Source: Mallotus nudiflorus (Eukaryota; Streptophyta; Magnoliopsida; Malpighiales; Euphorbiaceae). Taken from it: a DNA stretch of 64,000 nucleotides. The stretch is taken from contig CANTUR010000625.1 in the NCBI GenBank assembly GCA_947683625.1, positions 496,001 through 560,000 on the forward strand, in the 5' to 3' direction. The translations under genes were made by a program, and so were the position numbers. How positions within the stretch are numbered: position 1 is the stretch's first letter; each line of letters starts with the position of its first letter. This document shows positions 10,524 through 24,419 of this stretch, in pieces. The notes beneath the pieces were generated by a model. The model was not told where the DNA came from and did no database searches. It was given only the letters and a program-made list of their open reading frames with translations.

Positions 10524-11798
10524 TATCATGAACCAAACCTAAAGGTCATGACCGTCGCTAGGGAACGAGAATTCAAATGAATCCGAAACCTATAGTAAGC
10601 CTAAAACATAAAATTCATAAAAAAACATAATAAAAAATTTACCTTGCAATTAAATTCTTCTTAAATATAAAGAATTATCCATAAATAATTCATCATGATA
10701 AAATATTTAAACATACAACCCAAGGACATAACAACTATCAAGGATACCATAGCACATTACTACAAGAACGTACTACTACTGCATCGTCTAAAAAATATAA
10801 AAAAAAGATAGATTAAGATTTATATAAGTCAACCAATGAAGAATGGGTCTGACAAAGAGGACTAAAGAGAGAAATCTTAAAAAATGGTTGAGGGGAATCA
10901 TCCCTCACTAAGTGAATTATCATTATATATATGCATGCAACCTAAGGGTACAAGTAACCAAGCATCATAATAATATTTATTTTATATTTATATTTATTTA
11001 GTTTATACATGCATTTCAAGCAAATGCTTAAAAGTATTATCACATCAATATAACCGATACAGATGGAAATAGATGGATAAAATTGGAGGATTGGAACATA
11101 ACCCTAAGATATCTATAACCTCAATCATTGTGCCTCATTGGCCATTAGGCCTTTTTGAATCCAAATAATATTTCTCTTTTCCAATTTGGCAGTGGACCAA
11201 CCCTGAGAACCTGAAAGGTCAACCAAACTGTTGCAGCTAAGTGCCTCTCTATAAATAAAAATCTCAATAAATCATTTAACCACATAACCATGTCATATAC
11301 TCTTATATCAAATCAAAATCCGCATCCTACCCATCTAGTGTACTGCTGTGCACACAGTCCTAATGTAGCCCACTAGGTAGTATGTTCTACTACTATTCTC
11401 CAAAAATATCACATCACAATAACAAAAATCATATCAATATATATATAAACAACATCTAGGTCAAGAACACAATATATATATATATATATGCATGTATGTA
11501 TGTATGTATATAACAAATAAATGTTTAATGTAGCATAACAGATTCATTTCACATTAACAACAAAATATATGGATGTTAGGAAAGAATTTCTATATGCACT
11601 GCATACATATAATAATAACTCACAGGTCAAATGCATTCCTTGGTGATGACTCGATTGGCCTTGTCTTGTAGGCCTAGCTCCCTGTATGGCTATATGAAAA
11701 GTAATAAAGATAAATAGAATTAAAATCCTAACCTTATACTTTTTAAATTTCTAAGGAAGTGACTTAATCTAAGATAGTATTACTCAATAACTAACACA
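10524..11798 (-). mobile_element. Truncated 3' LTR of the minus-strand gypsy element
   Basis: It aligns with 14283-15646 of the 5' LTR over its entire length. Shared landmarks are 'aattcatcatgataaaatat', 'gcctttttgagtccaaataa' and 'aacacaatat' before the microsatellite. Similarity stops at 'ctaacaca' (11798), and reverse-transcriptase coding sequence follows at once, which marks the deletion junction. It has its own TA/GTAT microsatellite at 11472-11510, where the other LTR has GT/AT repeats. Confidence 0.8.
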
Positions 11799-11814
11799 AT
11801 AAATTTTAAGTTGT

Positions 11815-14093
11815 ATGGAACAACTGGTGATAACCCAATCTTAAGTCAACCTTAGAGAATAACTGTGCACCACAAAGCTGATCGAATAAGTCATTTATCC
11901 TCAAAAGGGGATACTTGTTCTTAATAGTGAATTTGTTCAATTTTCAGTAGTCAAAACACAATTTGAGTTTACCATCCTTATTCTTTACAAATAACACTGG
12001 TGCACCCCAAGGAGAGGTGCTGGTTCTAATGAAACCCTTATCCAATAACTCTTGCAACTACTCCTTCAACTTTTTTAACTCTACAAGAGCCATCCAATAA
12101 GGCGGCGTAGTGATAGGAATTATACATGGAACCACATCAATGCAAAATTCTATCTCTCTATAAGGTGGTAAACCTGGTAATTCATCAGGGAAGACATCAG
12201 GAAACTCACAAGCTATAAGAACATTAAAAATAGATTTCTGTTCTACTACTGTGTCCTTGACCAAAGCCAAATATCCTTAACACCCCTCTTTTAGCATCTT
12301 TCTTGTTGTAATGGTGGAGATAAGATTTTGAGGTTCAGAACTCTTGTCACCTAAGAACTTGATTCCTCTTTACCTGAAATTTTGAAAATCACCACTTTAC
12401 TATAACAATCCAAAGTGGCATAATGTTGAGACAACCAATCCATTCCTAGGATTGCATCAAAGTCAAACATGCAAAAACACCAAATCTACTGGTAACTCTC
12501 TGCCCTTTACTAATATAGGACACCTAAAAAATAACATTGGTGTACAATAAATCACTTAAAGGTGTGGCAACTGATAAAGGAGATGTTATCCTCGTAGTTT
12601 ATTAACCCGATGTCAAAGCAAAAATTTGAGATATAAAAGAATAGGTGGTACCTATATCAAGTAAAACTCTAGCCTTAAGAAAACATACTGTAAGTGTACT
12701 TGGTACAACTGCATTGGATGCCTGTGCATCTTGCTGGGTGAGGGTGAAAAATCGAGCTTGTCCTCTACCTCCATGTTGATTGGTATAAGCCTACCCAAAA
12801 CCTCTAGCACTGCCTCTGCCTCCTCTACCTCGCCCTTAATGGGCTATAAATTAGGAAGTACCCTGATATTGGAATGGTAGTGGCTGAAACTGTGCTAGGG
12901 CTACACTAGTTGTAGAAGATTAAGGAAATTTTTACTGAAAACCCGAATAAGGACACGATCTACCATAGTGCCTGGTCTATCCACATCTGAAGCATGCTTC
13001 TGAAACCATATAACATGGTCCATAAATGGACTCTGCTATAAGTCTGATAAACACTAGCAGTAGACCCTGCACTACTATAACCCAAACTCTAACCACTACT
13101 GCTGTTAGTAGCATAAGAACCAAATTTGATAGGCCTGTGGGTCCCATTACGACCATGTCTACCACTCTTATGGACCTTATGTTGAAGTCTCTAGCCTTAC
13201 TGAAAAGGTCCTCTAGGCTAACTACTACTGCCCATCTAAAATGCTATATGTTGTGCACTTTAGGATCCTCCTACTTTAGCAACTCCAATTTAATAATAAT
13301 CGGGCATAACTCCCTACCTAATGAGTCTCTACTCAATCTCCCTAGCTAACTCCATCACTTCCTCTAGAGTTAAGCTTACTATAGGCATCCCAGTGAAAGC
13401 AATCCCTAAACTAGTGACATAAGTAGTGATGTAAAAGTATTGATCCCTCATCATATCCTCAGCATAGCATCGCAGTCTAAAAAAATCCCTTATATACTCC
13501 TCCACTGATCGATCACCTTTGGATATATTGGTTAGTCAAATTTTGTAGCTCATCCTCATCAGCTCTGAATAAAACCATCTCATAAACCTCTCTTTGAATT
13601 GAGCCCAACTAAGAGTATTCATGTAGGGTTAAATCATTTGAATGAACCAATCCAATGCTGCCCCCTGAATAGATAACTCCGCAATGAGCATCTTGTAGTA
13701 CTCAGTATGCATTGTTTGAGTCCTTAACTCAATACCATGAAGAAAATCCAACAAATTTGAAGTCCCATTATATGAGATCCTATCGAATCTAGCATAAAAC
13801 ATTGTTGCCTCTAGGTCTGACATACTTAAAGCTCTCTATTGAAATAAAGGTTGCATAGGTGGTATAGCCTGAGGCATAGATATTATGCCCTGCTTAACTC
13901 TTGGTGCATAGGTAGCATCATCTAAATCCTGAGCCACAGGCTCCTCATTCTGTTATTCCTGTTGTCTATAATGACCACCTGCCCCTCTAGTTCTACCTTT
14001 ACCCTTATGCCTAGCTAGCTGTGGAGCTTCATCCTGATAAGACTATCCATTGTAGGCCACGTTAGCTGGTGGAGCAACTTGCGCTCTCCTCAT
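11815..14093 (-). pseudogene. Ty3/gypsy gag-pol remnant (gag, zinc knuckle, protease, partial RT)
   Basis: From ATG at 14093 the minus frame gives MRRAQVAPPANVAYNG, runs through several stops, and includes SDLEATMFYARFDRISYNG (13823-13765) in the gag region. A zinc-knuckle region reads CFRCG, a stop, then TRHYGRSC near 12990-12950, which is the CX2CX4HX4C spacing. The protease motif is LLDIGTTYSFIS (near 12650) with a degraded D[ST]G site. The polymerase linker FPDVFPDELPGLPP and the RT start (SPWGAPVLFVKNKDG, then VDLRLGYHQL) follow, down to about 11850. Gag packages the RNA; the protease and RT would process the polyprotein and copy the RNA. The catalytic YxDD region, RNase H and integrase are deleted. 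Dead copy. Confidence 0.85.
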
Positions 14094-14266
14094 TTGTAAA
14101 AGAAAAGAAACAAAATACATAATTCATGTAATAATAGATATCCTAATAGTTATATGGAAAACTAAAAGCAAGGAAGACTTTCAAGGACATAGTTGAACTT
14201 AATTGTTGTAGTAGTTTCAAAGAAACTCAAACTTTACCAACCTAAGTCAAATAATACTAAACTTAG

Positions 14267-14278
14267 GCTCTGATACCT
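14267..14278 (-). promoter_or_regulatory. Primer-binding site (initiator Met tRNA type)
   Basis: The minus strand reads AGGTATCAGAGC, one base off the usual TGGTATCAGAGC, five bases inside the end of the 5' LTR. This is where reverse transcription would start. Confidence 0.8.
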
Positions 14279-14282
14279 ACTT

Positions 14283-14684
14283 TTTCATGGCCTAAACCCA
14301 AAGGTCATGATTGGTACTAGGGAACAAAAATTCACATGAATCCAGAACCTGTAGCAAGCCTAAAACATAAAATTCATACAAAACATAATCTTAAATTTAC
14401 TTCAGAATTAAAAACTTCTTAAACTTAAGGAATTATCCATAAATAATTCATCATGATAAAATATTTAAACATACAACCTAAGGACATAACAACTGTCAAG
14501 GTTACCATAACACATTACTATAAGAACGTATTACTATTGTAGTATCTAAGAAATACAGAGAAAGGATAGATTAAGATTTACATAAGTTAGCTAGTGAAGA
14601 ATGAGTGCAGTGAAGAGGACTACTATATGAGGCCTAAAAAGAGAAATCATGAAAAATAGTTGAGGGGAATCATACCTCACTAAG

Positions 14685-14734
<50 letters not shown>

Positions 14735-15277
14735 ACCTAAGGGTACAAGCAACCAATCATCATAATAGTATTTATTTTATATTTATATTTATTTAGTTTA
14801 TACATGTATTCCATGCAAATGCTCAAAAGTATTATCACATTAACATAACTAATACAGATGGAGATAAATGGACAAAGTTAGAGGATCGAAGCAGAACCCT
14901 AAGATATCCGTAACCTCAATCACTGTACCTTAATGACCATTAGGCCTTTTTGAGTCCAAATAATATTTCTCTTTTCCAATTTGGCAGTGGACCAGCCCTA
15001 AGACCCTAAAAGGTTAACTAAGCTACCGTAGCCAAGCACCTCTTTATAAATAAAAATCTCAATAAATCATTTAACTACATAACCATGTCACATACTCTCA
15101 TATCAAATCAAAATCCACATCCTACCCATCTAGCATATTGCTGCGCACATAGTTCTAGTGTAGCCCATTAAGTCGCATGTTCTACTACTATCCTCCAAAA
15201 ATATCACATCACAATAACAAAAATTATATCAATATATATATAAACAGCATCCAGGTCAAGAACACAATATTCACATT

Positions 15278-15318
<41 letters not shown>

Positions 15319-16304
15319 GCTACAGTAAACCTTTATTTGTTATTTATCTCATAATAACAAATAAAGGTTTAATGCGTAATAGCATATTCATTTCATATTA
15401 ACAAAAAAAAAGGATGCTGGGCAAGAATTTCTATATAAAATGCATACACATAACAATAACTCACAAGTTGAACGTGCTCCTCGATGATAACTTAACTGGC
15501 CCTATTTTGTAAGCCTAGCTCATGGTGTGGCTATAGGAAAAATAATAAAGATAAATAGAATTAAAATCCTATCCTTATATTGTCTAAATTTCTAAGGAAG
15601 AAATTGAATCTAAGATACAATACTAATTAACTCAATAACTAACACATACTGATGTCACCTTTTATGAGAAATCTACCAAAAATTTGGCAAAGTCTTCTTT
15701 GTAAAATGGACATCTCTCTACTAAAAGTAGAGCCATTCCTACACAAAACAACACTTCTATACTCTTCATAATCCAATAACTCGAGTTAGGCCTCGAACTA
15801 TACTTTGTACTCAACCGAGAACCAACACAGATGCACATATAAAAATAATATAATTTTATCAAATTTACTAATGTATCATTAAATAAACTTTAATTAACCT
15901 ATTACAATTAATTCATTTAAATAATTAAAATATAAATGAAATCTATTTTCAAACATTTAATAAAATTCTCATTTAAACTAAAATCACAATTTAATATAGT
16001 TAAAAATTGTAAAATTACCTTTAAACTTTCATAACTAAAATTGTTATTAAATATAAATAAGCTACTTAGATAATCCAAATATATAATAAAAATATTAAAG
16101 AACTCATTTAAGCTTTTTTAAATAATAATAGTAATTTTTCAAAATTATTTTTGATTAACTAAATATTACAATTTACTTATAAAATTATTTTCATACTTAT
16201 ATTATTTAAAATCAATCTTAAACATGTTAAATAACTATAAATTTAATTAAAACTAAATAAACCATAAAATATAAATTTTCTAAAAAAATATATTTAAACA
16301 TAAT
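14283..16304 (-). mobile_element. 5' LTR of the gypsy element, inner part (interrupted)
   Basis: This piece, together with 28299-29065, makes one LTR of about 2.8 kb like the solo LTR at 3578-6530. It contains a TA microsatellite at 14691-14730, a GT/AT microsatellite at 15278-15318 and the 'ctactaaaagtagagc' landmark near 15718. It ends in ataat (16300-16304), the left target duplication of the nested Ogre-like element. Confidence 0.85.
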
Positions 16305-18372
16305 TGTAAACCCCCAATTTCAGGATAATAAAATATGGATGCGACAAATGACTCTAATGATAAAAATATTATAAGTAGATCTTCAACAGTTGAAGTTTGA
16401 AACCTCAAAATTTTGAATACATTTTTTAAAAAGAGTTTCATTGGTTTTCTAAGGATTTAATTGAAATACTTTTTAAGACCTAACTGAAAATTTTAATTTC
16501 TTTCAATGGTCTTTTTGTAATTAAAAAAATTGGAATTACATAATTCCGATCGGAATTACGCTATTCTGGTTGGAATTACGTGTTTTTCATCTATTTTTTA
16601 TTTTTTTTATAGAAAATAAAAAATATTTTTCTTGAGTTTGGATTGGATAATTTTTTTAAAAAAATTTATTTTGGAATTTATTTAATTTTTCATGAAATAA
16701 AGTCTTTTTAAAATTGTAACTCTTCAGTATATAAGACCTAGGGTTTTTTGGATTTTTCTATAAAACGAGAGCTTAAGCTCCTGGAAAAGAGAAAATTCTC
16801 AATTCTCAACATCCTTTTTTGCAATTTTGGCTATCTTCTTACTAAGGATCTCTAGACTTTTCTTCAGGCGGTACATAAATTCTTTGTAAGTTATTCGTAA
16901 GAGATTTTTTTGAAGAAGAATAACAAGTTTTGAAGGCCTACTAAAAAACAATGATGATCTTAGTAATATGAAGAGCAATTTATTCAGCATCCATAAAGTA
17001 TTATCTTCTCTCTACTTTCTTTTATTCTTCTTTTTTTGTTTTTTTAATTTTATTGAATTCCAACTTTATTTAATTCTTATTATAATTTTATTCACTAATC
17101 ATTGTTTTACCCTTTTTTGATGGTGATTATGGAGAGGATTACATGATGATCATACTTGGAAAGCCAAATCCATAGAGATCCATGGAATGCCATAGATGGA
17201 ACCTTGTAGCTAAATGCAATTTCTAGGTTTTTTTATTTAATTATCTTATTTTTATTTATTTTTGGGATTATATTAATTCTTCTTTTTTTATTATTCTCAA
17301 TAGTTCATTGTAATAGCCCCAATAGTGGGAATAATGAAATTTGGTATATGTGCTTGTGTATTTTATTTTAAGTAATTGGTTAGTAAAATTAGGGTTTTCA
17401 TTCGATAATTAATTAAAATTAATGGCTATAGAAATCATTAGGTTTTTTAATTAAAATTGAATTAGATTTAAGTGGATAGAATTAGGGTTGTCTATTAATT
17501 GTTTTGTTTTATTTGTTTATGGTCACTTTAATTAAATTAAGATTTTTAGAAAAAGTTAAATTAATTATTCAATCTTTTATTTGTTTGTTTTGATATTTTT
17601 ATTGTTTTAGGGCTTGTTTGCTTATGTTTATGTGTTTTGGGCCCTAGGTCCACATTAGGGTTTAACCCATTTAAATTTGGATTTTTTTTAGGTTTAATTA
17701 ATTGAGATGTATTTTAGGCTCATAATTAATTAGATTTAGGGTAAAGATAACTTAGGCCCATTTAGTTAATTAAACATAGGCCCACCTAATTTAATTTAAT
17801 TAATTTAAACTTAGCCCATTTAATTTAAGCATTTTCATAATTTCTAGATTTAAGATCATTCTAGAATTAAAACATATAGAATTAGGTCCCCTAAATTAAA
17901 AAATTCATAATTTGTAGATTTAGGCCCATTTTTAGAATTAAAATAAATAGACTTAGGATCATTTAATTAAAAGGAATTAGGCCCACTAGTCTTTAGACTC
18001 ACTTATGATGAATGCACTGTTTACTTGTATATTTCATGACTAGTTTGCCTGAAGTTGATTGTTTTTAAGGGTTTATATGAAATTCCATATAAATAGAGAT
18101 AAAATAGTAATTCATAAAGTAATTCTAAAAGAACACAAGACTGAAAGAAGTTGGTATTCCAAAATTAGAATCTCCTAGTTATGGAGCTAGCTTTTTTTGA
18201 GAGAATCGAGTACTACCTTTTTTTATTTGTCTCAGTTATTACCCTGGGTGGCTACTCCTCATCTCCATGTCATGTCTTTGTGACAATGATTAGTGTGTTC
18301 TCTAGAGCCCTAAGCTCAAATAGTGTCGCAGTTGCTAAAACCTTGGGCGCACACTAAACCCTGCTATCTATA
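16305..18372 (+). mobile_element. 5' LTR of the Ogre-like element
   Basis: Direct repeat of 26180-28293. It opens with TGTAAACCCCCAATTTC and closes with ctatcta-ta, where the 3' copy has CTACA. It is 2068 bases against 2114 in the 3' copy. The 3' copy has an extra segment near 27850-27915. Scattered substitutions show that the insertion is not recent. Confidence 0.9.
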
Positions 18373-18373
18373 G

Positions 18374-18391
18374 TGGCGACTCCATTGGGGA
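18374..18391 (+). promoter_or_regulatory. Primer-binding site (Arg tRNA type)
   Basis: TGGCGACTCCATTGGGGA starts one base after the LTR. Its reverse complement ends in CCA, as a tRNA 3' end should, and the form matches the Arg-tRNA primer sites of Ogre/Tat elements with one expected C changed to T. Confidence 0.85.
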
Positions 18392-19279
18392 TAAGAGATA
18401 CTAATTCTACTTATGTTCTTTAGAATTATTTAATTAATTATTATTTTATTTTTTCATCCATTATGCATGTCCCTATTGACTGATGGCATTGGTTTATGGT
18501 TCCATGATTCCACTAGCTTCATGGGATTATAAATTGGTTAACCATCACTCTTAGCCTTAACTTGGTTCAAAAGAGATTACCGGGCTCATCTAACCAGAGT
18601 CTGTAACCCAAGTACTAAAGGGGGAGTAGTCTTCTCTCGAGTTTGCAACAAATGTCAGGCCCCTCTGACCTTGGCATGTAACTCAAGTCTTAAAGGAGGG
18701 CACTTTGCTAAGGGAACCTTAACCTTTTTCACCGGACTTAGCTCATGCAATGGCTTAGTAACTTCCCTTACGATTACCCAAATTGCTTGTGTTTATTGCT
18801 ATGAGGTATTTTTACCTATAAAGGCCCAAGTCCATACTTTAGAAGCCTATTTGAGTTAATAAAGATTGGGCTAATCTTTTATACCTAGAAATACTATTTC
18901 TATGCTTTACTGCTTTAAGAGATTTGGTGTGCGTGTCAGTTCTTAATATCCCTTATTGATATTAAGGTCAAGACAATAAAAATCCTAGGAAAAGAGACTT
19001 GCCATTGAATACGTGTATAGGAGAAATAAGGTTGGAAGGATGTATATACACTTGACTTGTTTGACTTACTACTTGTTGCATAACACGTGCATCATGCATA
19101 CATGCACACATGCATCATACTAATACTTTGTTTTTTAGCCATCATAAATTCATTTGGGTCTTCCTGTGTTTGGAGTTGAAAAGGGGGTAGACTAGTGAGA
19201 ATTAATTCAAGCCCGTAATCAATTGCAAAAGAGATCTTTAGCAAACTTGAAAGGAGCCCCATCAATCCACTTTACCTAG

Positions 19280-20690
19280 AAGCTGAATAGGCTAAATAAG
19301 TAGAAGAAATGGAATAACAAGAGGGAGGAAATTGGAGTTTAGAGGATTTTAAAGGAGAATTAATGGATGACATGAGAGCAATGATGCAAGATGAGTTAAG
19401 ACAACCTCTACCTAGATTGATGCCACCACCTGCTACTACTACACCTCCTATTGTGGCCAATCCACCTGTTGTGGGTACACCACCCGCTAACAATGACAAT
19501 GTTGCTAGGAACATACCTGCTATAGAAATGAAGTTAGAGGATATTGAGAGTTACATGGTTGAAAAGGAAAAAAGGGAATCACCTGAGCAAGTTTAAGAGT
19601 TAGAATCCAAGCAGATGAAAGCACTGAATCATAAGATGTTCAAGATGGAGGAGTTGATGAGAGGACATGGCATTGGGAACTCATTTGACTTTGATGATGT
19701 GATGCAATTTGAGGAGGATAAGCTGCCTGATAAATTTAAATGCCACAACTATAGAAGTTTGACAGTGCTAGAGACCCAAGGATCCACTGTAGTCAACACA
19801 CAACTACCATAAGCACCACTAAGGCTCCTTTGTCTGTGGTTTCCAAGTTATTTATGCTATCCTTAGAGGGTATGACTGTCAATTGGTATCATAGGTTAGA
19901 GAAGTCTACTTAAGCATACTGGAGGGAATTGTGTACCACTTTTCTAAAGTAATATGACTGCAATACTAGTTTCAAAGTGTCCATCAGGGATCTAGAATTG
20001 ACCAAGTAGAAGCCTAATGAATCATTCTCAGATTTTTTGACCATGTTCATGAATAATTCAGGATTAATGAAGAATAAGGTGGCTATAAAGGATCAGGTTA
20101 GGATGATAGTCCGAAATGTGTCACCCAATTTTGTTGAGAGTTTGAAAATGATGAAACCTAAGACATTTGTACACCTTTATGATGATGGGTTACAAATTAA
20201 AGAGATCAAAAGCGAGAAGAAGAAGATCACTAGAAGCATTGAAGTGAGAATTACCCAACTGGGGGCATACAATAAGGAAATGCTAGACAAGTTGTAGGAG
20301 TCCATGTTATTCAATAATCTAGGAAATTCTTAAATTTTAATCAGCCCTTCTTTAAAGCCTTAGACCGATTGATCCAAAAAGGCCTCTTTAGACCCTTAAC
20401 CCCCTAGAGACCACCAAACCCAAATCTCGCTAGCTTTAACCCAAACAATTACTATAAATGTCACCAAGTTTATTGGCCATTTCACTGACTCTTACATGTG
20501 CCTTAAACATAAAAGCCAAAACCTTATAGACTCTAGAAACATCACAGACCCCAAAAACCCAAGCACTGAAAATAAATATTTTCCAAACTATAAAAATGTA
20601 CCACCGCAAGCTACCAGGATGATTAACTTAGGAGTTAGTGAGGAAGAAGTGTTAAGTTCCTTTAAGGACCTAGACCTTTAAACTAATGAG
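19280..20690 (+). pseudogene. Ogre/Tat-like gag remnant
   Basis: Colinear pieces of a gag protein lie in shifting frames. The first is NWSLEDFKGELMDDMRAMM with a proline-rich stretch (19330-19500). Then come KMEELMRGHGIGNSFDFDD (19636 on), a degraded core to about 20300, and near 20450 a CHQVY...GHFTDSY...CLKHKSQNLIDS segment that needs a frameshift but keeps the zinc-finger-like spacing seen in this lineage. The last piece is ENKYFPNYKNVPPQATRMIN with GVSEEEVL (20560-20660). Gag would form the particle that carries the RNA. At least ten stops or shifts make it non-functional. It is the only protein family detected in the element. Confidence 0.75.
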
Positions 20691-23545
20691 AAATCTTTTA
20701 ATGCCCCTAAAGATGAGGAAAGAGTAGAAGACTTATTGGGTCAGCCTTTAGGCAAGTTTGACTATAAGGTGTTTTACACTAAACTACCTTTTTTTTAACA
20801 TACCTTTCAAGTTGACTGTGCCTATAGGATAGGATGATGAGTTTGATGATGAGAAGCTACTAGACAAGGAAGAAACGTGTATAGGGTGGAGGTACTTAAA
20901 GATGAATTCATGGAGACAGTTGGCAAGAAGATGCAAGAATAGCTATTATGTTAGCCACTTGAAGGATAATCACTATGAGACCCAGCATCCCTAGCATCTA
21001 AAATAGGAAATAAAATTTCTTATTGCCTTCTTTGAATAAAATTTTAGTTTCTTTAGAACTTGTTTTGTTTTAGTGATTGAAGATATGAATTCTTATCATG
21101 CTTACTTATGTAGTGTCATCCTAATGGTATGTGCATTATGATATCGATTGCATTTGTAATGTTTGACATAAATTTAATTCAATTAGATTCATTCAGCATG
21201 GGTATAAATGCAAAGAACATTCATATATCATATGATGTAACTTCTAAGGATAGGAAATTTAAGAGAAAGGAAAAGTGAAAAAAAAGAGAAAAAAAGAGAA
21301 AGAAAAAAGGACAGTCAGGTAGAAATGAGAGAAAAATATTATGTTAGGAAATCTAAAAGGACTAATCAGTAATAGGAGTTATATCATGTGATGCAATGAA
21401 TGTACTCAATTTTGCCCTAATGAATAAGTAAATTTGAATTTGAAATTTTTATTCAAATATCGTATATTCGCCATTATTATACTTCATAAGTATTTGAATG
21501 GAAAGACATTACATAATAAAAGCTAAAATTAGAGCTATGAGATCACTATTTTTTCTTTTTGTCACCCCTCTATGATTCTACTTGTAAGTCTAGTGTCCCC
21601 TTATACCTAGGGAATTCAAGTGGTTCAATGACTCGCATTGCAACTTATGCCTTATAACTATTATCAATCATTACATTTTCATCAAGTCTCATATTCTGCT
21701 CAAGAGTTCTTCAACATGCAATTTCATCATCAGGAACTCGTTCAGTTAGTTCACCCACTCCTCTGAATCTTCAATGCAAGAGATTGCAACTAATAGGGTC
21801 AATAAGTCAAAGGATCAATAATAGCAGTGAATGAACTCGGTCTCTTGCACATGAAAATGAAAAAAAAGACTGCTAGAATAGCATGAATAAATTCATAATG
21901 GAAATTAGGGCAAAATGTTGCTCTAGGGGCAAATTGAGTCCATATTCAAAGAGTGAAGATGTCTATTGAAGTATAAAAGCTAGTATAGGTGATCTCGGGG
22001 CAAAAACAAGTGTAAGAGCTAATACATCAATCATCATACAACAAAAGTAGTAACAAAAAGAAAAGTTCAATAGTGTATCAGTCAATCACAAGCTCTATTG
22101 TGAAGCCATAGGCCCCACTTTCTAGCCTGGTCATCAATCCAATGAACTGTATCAGAAGCTCTAACATCAGAAGTAACATCAGCAAAGCATTTAATGCTTA
22201 AACTTACGGGCTATTGAAGAGGCACCTCATTCTTATAGTCTAAGATCAACAACATGGCTTTGTTCCATGTAGGAGACCTATAAGGATCATGTATGTCATA
22301 CATAACATACATACACTTGCATACATTTATTGTGAAATACTTGCTTTGCATAATAAAGTCTTTGAGCGTAAGTGATATTGTGCAAATACTTTGCTACTAA
22401 CATTCAAAATTAGTATTATAAAAGTGCAAAAAGGTATTCAAAATGTTCACATATGAGAGAAAAGGGTAACACTATCAAGGTGAACCTGATGCTTAAGGGG
22501 ACTCTACACTGCAAAAGACCAATAAATTATGGGCCCATCTAGTAAGGGCATATCATCGATAGTGATACTTGCAAAAGAATCATCCTGGCAACCTCAAGAG
22601 GCTAGATAGGACATTTAAGGTCCTTAGATTCAAAATCCATCTCTATAGCCTCATATGGAGCATCATCTAGAATATCTTTCCACAACATTTAGACTAGTGT
22701 AGGGTATGGAATATGGTGATAAGAAGGTCTAACATGTCAGCAATACATTTATCGGCCCTATAAAAGAGAAGAATGCACTCAAAACTTAAAGTGAATGCAC
22801 TCTGAAAAAATAATTGATCATAAAATAAGACCTCTAACTTTTGAACCTTTTTTACAGGAGACATTAATAAGAGGAATGAAGCCCTCTACCATAGCATTAA
22901 TGGAATGGTTAAAATACAAATGCATCCTAAAGTCATAACCTCAATGGTGGAGTATCATGACCTGTGATCAGAGACATCATCACATAATTAGAAGGGAAGA
23001 ATGCAAAAGAATAACATTGCATTTAACAAAATCTCTTCACTTGCAAATATATCATACTAACTTATGGTATTTTGTGTAGGGAAAAAGAGAATAAAGAAGG
23101 GGAAAGGAAATGATACATCAATAAGAATGCGTAAGATAGCAAGCGCCAATCACTCATCAAAATATCACCTTACATTACAAACAACTTGCCAATGCTCATT
23201 AAAATAATCAAGGTAAGTAACAGAACTCTATTTCTTTAGATTTTGTAATAAAGTACAATATCAATAATAAAATCCACAAATTGAAAGTAAATTCATCCAC
23301 TTCATGAGATCATGTGCGAAAAGCCTATCTCATGACCTTTGATCATAGTGGCATTCTTTTACTAGCCTCAAAGAATTTAGATAAGCAGTTAATAGTTTTG
23401 TGTTTAGAGTTAATAAACTCTAATCAATCTAATGCAAACAAAGGGAAGAAAATGCAAATACAAAATCCATGGACTTACAGTATAAATTGAATGAATTTCA
23501 AAGTATCATTTCAATCTCTTAAATAATAAATATGCATATAATCTA
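20691..23545. other. Non-coding interior of the Ogre-like element
   Basis: This 2.9-kb stretch follows gag where autonomous relatives carry protease and polymerase. I see no RT, RNase H or integrase motif in any frame. Purine-rich runs occur near 21260-21340. It behaves as a long 3' untranslated or replaced region. Confidence 0.7.
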
Positions 23546-23885
23546 CTCTAATGCTAAAAAATGAGTATGAGTACAAAATCCCTTGATGGTATCCACGCTG
23601 AGTAATACAAGAAAGGCGGGGGGAATACTAAAAGGAGAATTAAAATAAAAGCAAGCATAATGTATTCAATGGTCATAAATGAGTAAGAGTATCAATGTGA
23701 ACCTCTGGCAGTATCCATGCTGAGTAATACAAAAAAGGCGGGGGAATATTAAAAGAGGACCCAAGTCCAAACCCGCTATATTTACTCCAATGCTCTGTAA
23801 GAGTATGAGTATCCAAAGGACCTTTCCAATAGTATCCACACTGAGTAATATTAGAATGGTAGGGGAATACTCAGATAAGGAAGAA
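23546..23885. repeat. Tandem array of about three 115-130-base units
   Basis: Each unit carries 'ggtatccacgctgagtaata' or a near copy, followed by a purine-rich 'aaaggcgggggaata' tract (near 23610, 23735 and 23855). The G-rich tract resembles a polypurine tract. The third copy is the most diverged. Confidence 0.75.
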
Positions 23886-24419
23886 AAGCATAAAAATAAC
23901 TTAAAGATTATTTTGATACTTAGAATTTGATATGTTTATGCTCAAATTCCAGGAGTTTTGTTTAGCAAATTCTCTATAAACTTAGGTGTGGAAGTAAAAT
24001 CTTTAGTTGATAAAAGATATGCTCTCAGTATAAGATGGTTAATGATGCCTCTGACTTTTATTTTTTGGTAAATAAATAACAGTCATGTAAAAAATAATGA
24101 GATTCATTGAGCGCACGCTATCTCGTGAAAAAGTAGTGAAATTTTCTCATAAATTTTAAACATTATAATGTAATTTTGTACATTCATCATGATTGAAACT
24201 AACTTTAACAAGTCTGTAGGAATTACAAATCTAGAAGGAAGTGCATCCAACTTGTAAAGATGGTTAACATAATGGAATTGAAATTAGTCAGCAGAGAAAT
24301 TCTAATTAGTCAACACAGTAAAATTTAAAGTCAGTCAACAAAAATTCCAATTAGTTAGCAGAAAGAATTTAAAGCATTCAACTCAAACAACCAAAGATAA
24401 AATCATGAGCAATTATGGA
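23886..24419. other. Non-coding DNA between tandem arrays
   Basis: No gene. Near 24285-24370 a short motif (caattagtcagca or cagtcaacaaaa) is repeated four or five times at 25-30-base spacing. Confidence 0.5.

Noticed and set aside
12977..13349. Plus-strand 107-codon frame and other short frames here
   Set aside because: Opposite strand of the minus-strand gypsy gag, which is supported by the zinc knuckle, protease and RT order.
16799..16990. Minus-strand 63-codon frame repeated at 26652-26843
   Set aside because: It is duplicated only because it lies in both LTRs of the Ogre-like element; no domain.
19272..19514. Minus-strand 80-codon frame
   Set aside because: Antisense shadow of the proline-rich part of the Ogre-like gag.
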